In this document: in pieces, positions 13,744 through 16,294 of the stretch
Numbering within the stretch: position 1 is the stretch's first letter
Layout of the letters: each line of letters starts with the position of its first letter
NCBI GenBank assembly: GCA_031288005.1
Contig: JAITSE010000031.1
Location: 1 to 16,294 of the forward strand
Direction of reading: 5' to 3'
Source of the DNA: Treponema sp.
GTDB lineage: Bacteria; Spirochaetota; Spirochaetia; Treponematales; Breznakiellaceae
Length of the DNA: 16,294 nt
Notes under the pieces: generated by a model
What the model was told of the DNA's origin: nothing
What the model saw: the letters and a program-made list of their open reading frames with translations, nothing else
Database searches by the model: none
Position numbers and translations under genes: made by a program

Positions 13744-14131
13744 GCGTTGCATTGTTTGGGCCGCGGCAAGCGCTCGCTCTGAGGCCAGGCGGGGTATTAA
13801 ACCAGAATTTCCGAATAAAAATTTTGCTGTCAATAACGAGGGAATCGTTCACCCCCCCAAGCGCCCAAATTTTCGGAGGCCAATTTTTCCCTTTTTATCA
13901 GAACGGCTAAAAGGACTCAAAAGACCAAAAAAGGCCGGATCGCCTCTCCAGAACCTTGTATGAAGTTTTTGGAGGAGCCTGTAAGGGACCTGAGCCTTGT
14001 AAAATTTTGCGTTTTGTCATTAGGGGTGAACGAATCGCTTGTTAATTAAGGGGGTGAAGTAATCGCTTGTTAATGACAGAATTAAAATTTTGCTTGACAA
14101 GAAAATGTTATGAGGTGTATTATGGCGTACC
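13744..14131. other. Non-coding junction region
   Basis: No gene is credible in these 388 bases. It starts with a bulged hairpin (GAGCGTTGC near 13742, GCAAGCGCTC at 13766-13775), contains the insertion relic, and ends with the AT-rich leader of the small zinc-ribbon gene, including GAGGTG at 14112-14117. The open frame crossing 13670-13963 has no family resemblance. Confidence 0.55.
13828..14078. mobile_element. Insertion-sequence relic or MITE with IS21-like ends
   Basis: The left end begins TGTCAATAACG and runs to TTCACCCCC (13828 to ~13857). The right end, read inversely, begins TGTCATTAACAAGCG and also runs to TTCACCCCC. A core of 22 positions (13833-13854) matches the inverse of the inner right copy in 19. 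Right-end motifs occur as a tandem pair (14023-14046 and 14051-14074, 22 of 24 identical, 28-base period). Terminal TGT/ACA with several internal copies of the end motif is known for the IS21 family, and that is the basis of the name. No istA/istB coding remains in 251 bases. AAAATTTTGC flanks both sides (13818-13827 and 14084-14093, the latter five bases away) and occurs again at 14001-14010. Confidence 0.45.
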
Positions 14132-14305
14132 ATGCCGGTTAAAAGAAAACTTATTGTGGCTTCTCACGGCACGTTTGCTCAAGGAGCCTTGGATGCGGCA
14201 TACGAATGTCGCAAATGCGGGCTGACGATTGAAAGGTATAAATCGACACCGCAGAACATCACAACTTGTGAGAACAAACACTTTCATACATGGCACAAGC
14301 TGTAA
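14132..14305 (+). CDS. Small zinc-ribbon-like protein
   Basis: 57 residues, unrecognised family. The first half is basic (MPVKRKLIVA), and the second half holds C26-x2-C29 (YECRKCG), C46 and a histidine group H50, H52, H55 before the end (HTWHKL), consistent with a single zinc-binding finger. The start ATG 14132 is the only one in frame after the stop at 14111, but GAGGTG (14112-14117) is better placed for ATG 14122, which opens a six-codon frame ending at 14142 and overlapping this start. The next gene begins ten bases after its stop, so the two are probably co-transcribed. It could be a nucleic-acid-binding accessory factor. This is inference from the metal motif only. Confidence 0.55.
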   Translation: MPVKRKLIVASHGTFAQGALDAAYECRKCGLTIERYKSTPQNITTCENKHFHTWHKL

Positions 14306-14315
14306 CAGAGGGAGA

Positions 14316-15056
14316 ATGGACTTAGATAAATTCAGCAACGCGGAGCAGCGTATTGACTATCTCAATGAGCAGGAAACTCTTATTCAGAGTTTTGTTGATC
14401 GTCTCGCCGAGGATGGCGGCAAAACGAGTGATAAGGCATGGCCTATTTATGATGGCATAAATCCCGAAAAATACGGCAGGAGCAAATATCGGATTTGCTG
14501 GATTTTGAAAGAAGGGCGTGAAGGGGGAGGCGTCGAATATGAAGGCGGAGGCTGGAGCTGGCATGATGCTTTTGAGAAAGAAGATCATGACGGGAATACC
14601 CCAACATGGCGGCCGATGACTTATGTTACATACTCGTTACTGCATGATTTCCAGCCATACGATACACTCCCAAAAATCGATAAAAATATGTCAAAAGTTT
14701 TTCAGGAAATCGCGTATGTGGACATCAACAAAATGCCGGCAGGGCGTTTTTCAAAATCTACCAAAATTGCGCAGGAGTATGAGTTTTGGAAGCCAATATT
14801 ACTGTGGCAACTTAAAGCCTATGATCCGCAGATTATTATTTTTGGTAATGTCTTCTGGAATTTTGCCAATGATTTAGGCATAAAGAAGGAGGATGTAAAG
14901 AACAAAAATGAGATCGATTACGTGGTCAAGGAGCATAAACTTTACCTTAATGTATGGTTTCCCTCATATTTGTCGAAGGGGGCAAATTATGAGCAGAACA
15001 TCATTGATATGGTTAAGAATAATATCAAAGAGATTACCGGCGGTGAGGCAAAATAA
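14316..15056 (+). CDS. Possible uracil-DNA-glycosylase-fold protein
   Basis: 246 residues, no firm family. After a helical N-terminus (1-40) a Rossmann-like pattern appears: RICWILKEGREGG (59-71), MTYVTYSLL (101-109), IAYVDINKMPAG (132-143), DPQIIIFGNVFW (170-181) and NVWFPSYLS (212-220). In the uracil-DNA-glycosylase superfamily the comparable blocks are a first strand ending in a catalytic loop, a strand with conserved Asn, a 'P-x-hhhxhG' strand and a final His/Pro-Ser loop. The order fits, but the usual HPS is replaced by FPS, so catalysis is uncertain. The start ATG 14316 follows GAGGGAGA closely. It is AT-richer by eye than the genes before 13.6 kb, suggesting transfer. The membrane EVE-like gene follows after 50 bases. 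Confidence 0.6.
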   Translation: MDLDKFSNAEQRIDYLNEQETLIQSFVDRLAEDGGKTSDKAWPIYDGINPEKYGRSKYRICWILKEGREGGGVEYEGGGWSWHDAFEKEDHDGNTPTWRPMTYVTYSLLHDFQPYDTLPKIDKNMSKVFQEIAYVDINKMPAGRFSKSTKIAQEYEFWKPILLWQLKAYDPQIIIFGNVFWNFANDLGIKKEDVKNKNEIDYVVKEHKLYLNVWFPSYLSKGANYEQNIIDMVKNNIKEITGGEAK

Positions 15057-15106
15057 GTCATGTTTGCACACTATATGTTTCAACCGGTAAAGTAACGGAG
15101 GATTTG

Positions 15107-16291
15107 ATGAAGAACCCTATCTTTTCTCGTGTATTGATTATCGCTGCTATTCTCTGTCTTTTGCTCATCTGTTGGTCCGCGGTACGATTTGAAGCAATAG
15201 GCCTAAATGAAATACCGGGCAGCTTCATTGGCGCGGCGTTAGGAGCGGCCATTACCGGAGTAATCACGGTAATACTACTTAGAGGCCAGGCGGCTGCGGA
15301 AGAAAAGAAGGAACGCACAATCAAGATATTTCAGGGCCAACTTAAGGTTTATTCAAAATTCATGGAGCATCTCTGGGGGATGTTCAGTGATGAAGAAGTA
15401 ACACGCGAAGAATTAATACAGTTGCGAAATATTTGTTTTCAGCAGCTCGTTTTTTATCTTAAGGACGAGGACATAAAGAAAATCACAAAACAAATAAAAG
15501 AGATTTCCGAGGATCGCTCCCCTATTGATGCCGCATCCCAAATAACATTTATTCTTAAAAAAACCTTAAAGTTGGCCGAAGATAAAACTGACGAAAAGTC
15601 TCCAAAAGACAATTTAAGAGCCCTGTTTAAGTCATTTGGGCTTCAAAAAAAGTTGTTGGAAAGCACCATATCCGTTTCATCATCCATTGTTGAACAAAAT
15701 GTTGACAAGCAGCCGGCTGATGTTCAAAGTCAAAAACCCGTGAACTATTGGCATTTTGCGATGTTTAGTGAGGAACAAATTAAGCAATTGGAGAGCGGTA
15801 ACAATGTTTTAGCCCTTTTTGAATACGGTGAATCATGGAGAACAGAACAGGTTCAACAAGTACAAAGCGGTGATGTTGTGTTTTTATTCAAAAGAGGCGG
15901 GGCCGGGTATATAGGCGCATTCAAAGCAGAAGGTTCAAAAGTGATCGTCAATGATGAAAAATATGACGACAACTATACAGACGATGATATTGAACGTTAC
16001 GATATGTATAAGCGTGTTAGCGAGGATGATGCCGATTATGCGGCAAATATTATTGTGAAACCACTCGCTTTTAATTACAAAGGAGTTGGCTGCAAATCGG
16101 TCAGACGCAAAACTATTGATCGCATTAAGGATACAGAGGCGATAACATATCTTTTGGCCCGTTTTAGCGGCAAAGAACTATCGGAAGAGCAGAAGGACGG
16201 AATGAACAAGTTTGAGTCTGGAAAGAAGGTGGCAATAGAACCTGCTGACCAGATGTTTTTTCAAAAACTTGTTGATGAGAAGATTGGGTAA
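15107..16291 (+). CDS. Two-helix membrane protein with C-terminal EVE/PUA-like domain
   Basis: 394 residues, complete at the window edge. Two membrane helices (~8-24 and ~38-59) are joined by a short loop. A charged helical region (~62-195) and a linker (KQPADVQSQK) follow, then a PUA/EVE-like domain (~212-352): NYWHFAMF at its start, then GESW (241-244), SGDVVFLFKRGGAGYIGAFKA (the signature strand-turn-strand) and VKPLAFNYKGV. EVE domains in known proteins recognise modified bases, often fused to McrB-type restriction enzymes. Here the domain hangs on a membrane anchor, probably facing the cytoplasm, which is unusual. The start ATG 15107 has GGAGG (15097-15101) at a five-base spacer; TTG 15104 is too close to it. 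AT-rich like its upstream neighbour. The family of the middle part is unknown. Confidence 0.65.
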   Translation: MKNPIFSRVLIIAAILCLLLICWSAVRFEAIGLNEIPGSFIGAALGAAITGVITVILLRGQAAAEEKKERTIKIFQGQLKVYSKFMEHLWGMFSDEEVTREELIQLRNICFQQLVFYLKDEDIKKITKQIKEISEDRSPIDAASQITFILKKTLKLAEDKTDEKSPKDNLRALFKSFGLQKKLLESTISVSSSIVEQNVDKQPADVQSQKPVNYWHFAMFSEEQIKQLESGNNVLALFEYGESWRTEQVQQVQSGDVVFLFKRGGAGYIGAFKAEGSKVIVNDEKYDDNYTDDDIERYDMYKRVSEDDADYAANIIVKPLAFNYKGVGCKSVRRKTIDRIKDTEAITYLLARFSGKELSEEQKDGMNKFESGKKVAIEPADQMFFQKLVDEKIG

Positions 16292-16294
16292 GGA

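Noticed and set aside
13670..13963. Separate gene or frameshifted remainder of the flotillin
   Set aside because: Neither alternative frame continues the Ala/Glu coiled coil, and the frame runs into the insertion relic.

Overview
This window looks like chromosome of an anaerobic, motile spirochaete of the Treponema type, probably from the GC-richer termite-gut or environmental group. That is inferred, not proven. The main support is a flgF-flgG-flgJ flagellar rod cluster in the spirochaete order, a PerR/reverse-rubrerythrin pair for peroxide defence without catalase, a giant 2-hydroxyacyl-CoA dehydratase activase-type protein of strict anaerobes, and very large palindromic intergenic repeats.

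Layout. 1-423: no gene, several palindromes and the terminator of the next gene. 424-4788 (-): 1454-residue BadF/BcrA-type double ATPase fused to DUF2229/HgdB-like regions. 4789-5521: about 730 bases with nested hairpins, then an AT-rich promoter with an 11-bp inverted repeat that fits a PerR box. 5522-6587 (+): perR and rubrerythrin. 6588-6948: two more nested palindromes and a strong sigma-28-like promoter. 6949-9104 (+): flgF, flgG and a rod-binding FlgJ without a hydrolase domain. 9127-11409 (-): an MFS-type membrane protein fused to a C-terminal helical (HEAT-like) domain. 11410-12035: a 626-base block of modular palindromic repeats, with one 86-bp module present twice and one ~120-132-bp module present twice. 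12036-12698 (+): SGNH-hydrolase. 12736-13743 (+): flotillin-like SPFH protein that loses its family C-terminus after residue 299. 13828-14078: a relic with IS21-like ends and no transposase. 14132-16291 (+): a compact, AT-richer cassette of three genes: a 57-residue Zn-ribbon-like protein, a 246-residue protein resembling the uracil-DNA-glycosylase fold, and a two-helix membrane protein with a C-terminal PUA/EVE-like domain.

How the parts work together. PerR probably represses its own promoter and perhaps rubrerythrin through the operator overlapping the -10 region. The rod genes are translationally packed (gaps of 5-9 bases) behind the sigma-28-like promoter. The last cassette lies beside an insertion relic and a truncated gene, and pairs a possible base-excision fold with a domain family known to read modified bases. 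It is the best candidate here for an undescribed (perhaps anti-phage) system. The other strong novelty candidate is the recurrent intergenic architecture: an outer stem enclosing one or two hairpins with 3-5-base loops, seen in four of the five large intergenic gaps, with one base-pair-preserving double change between two copies.
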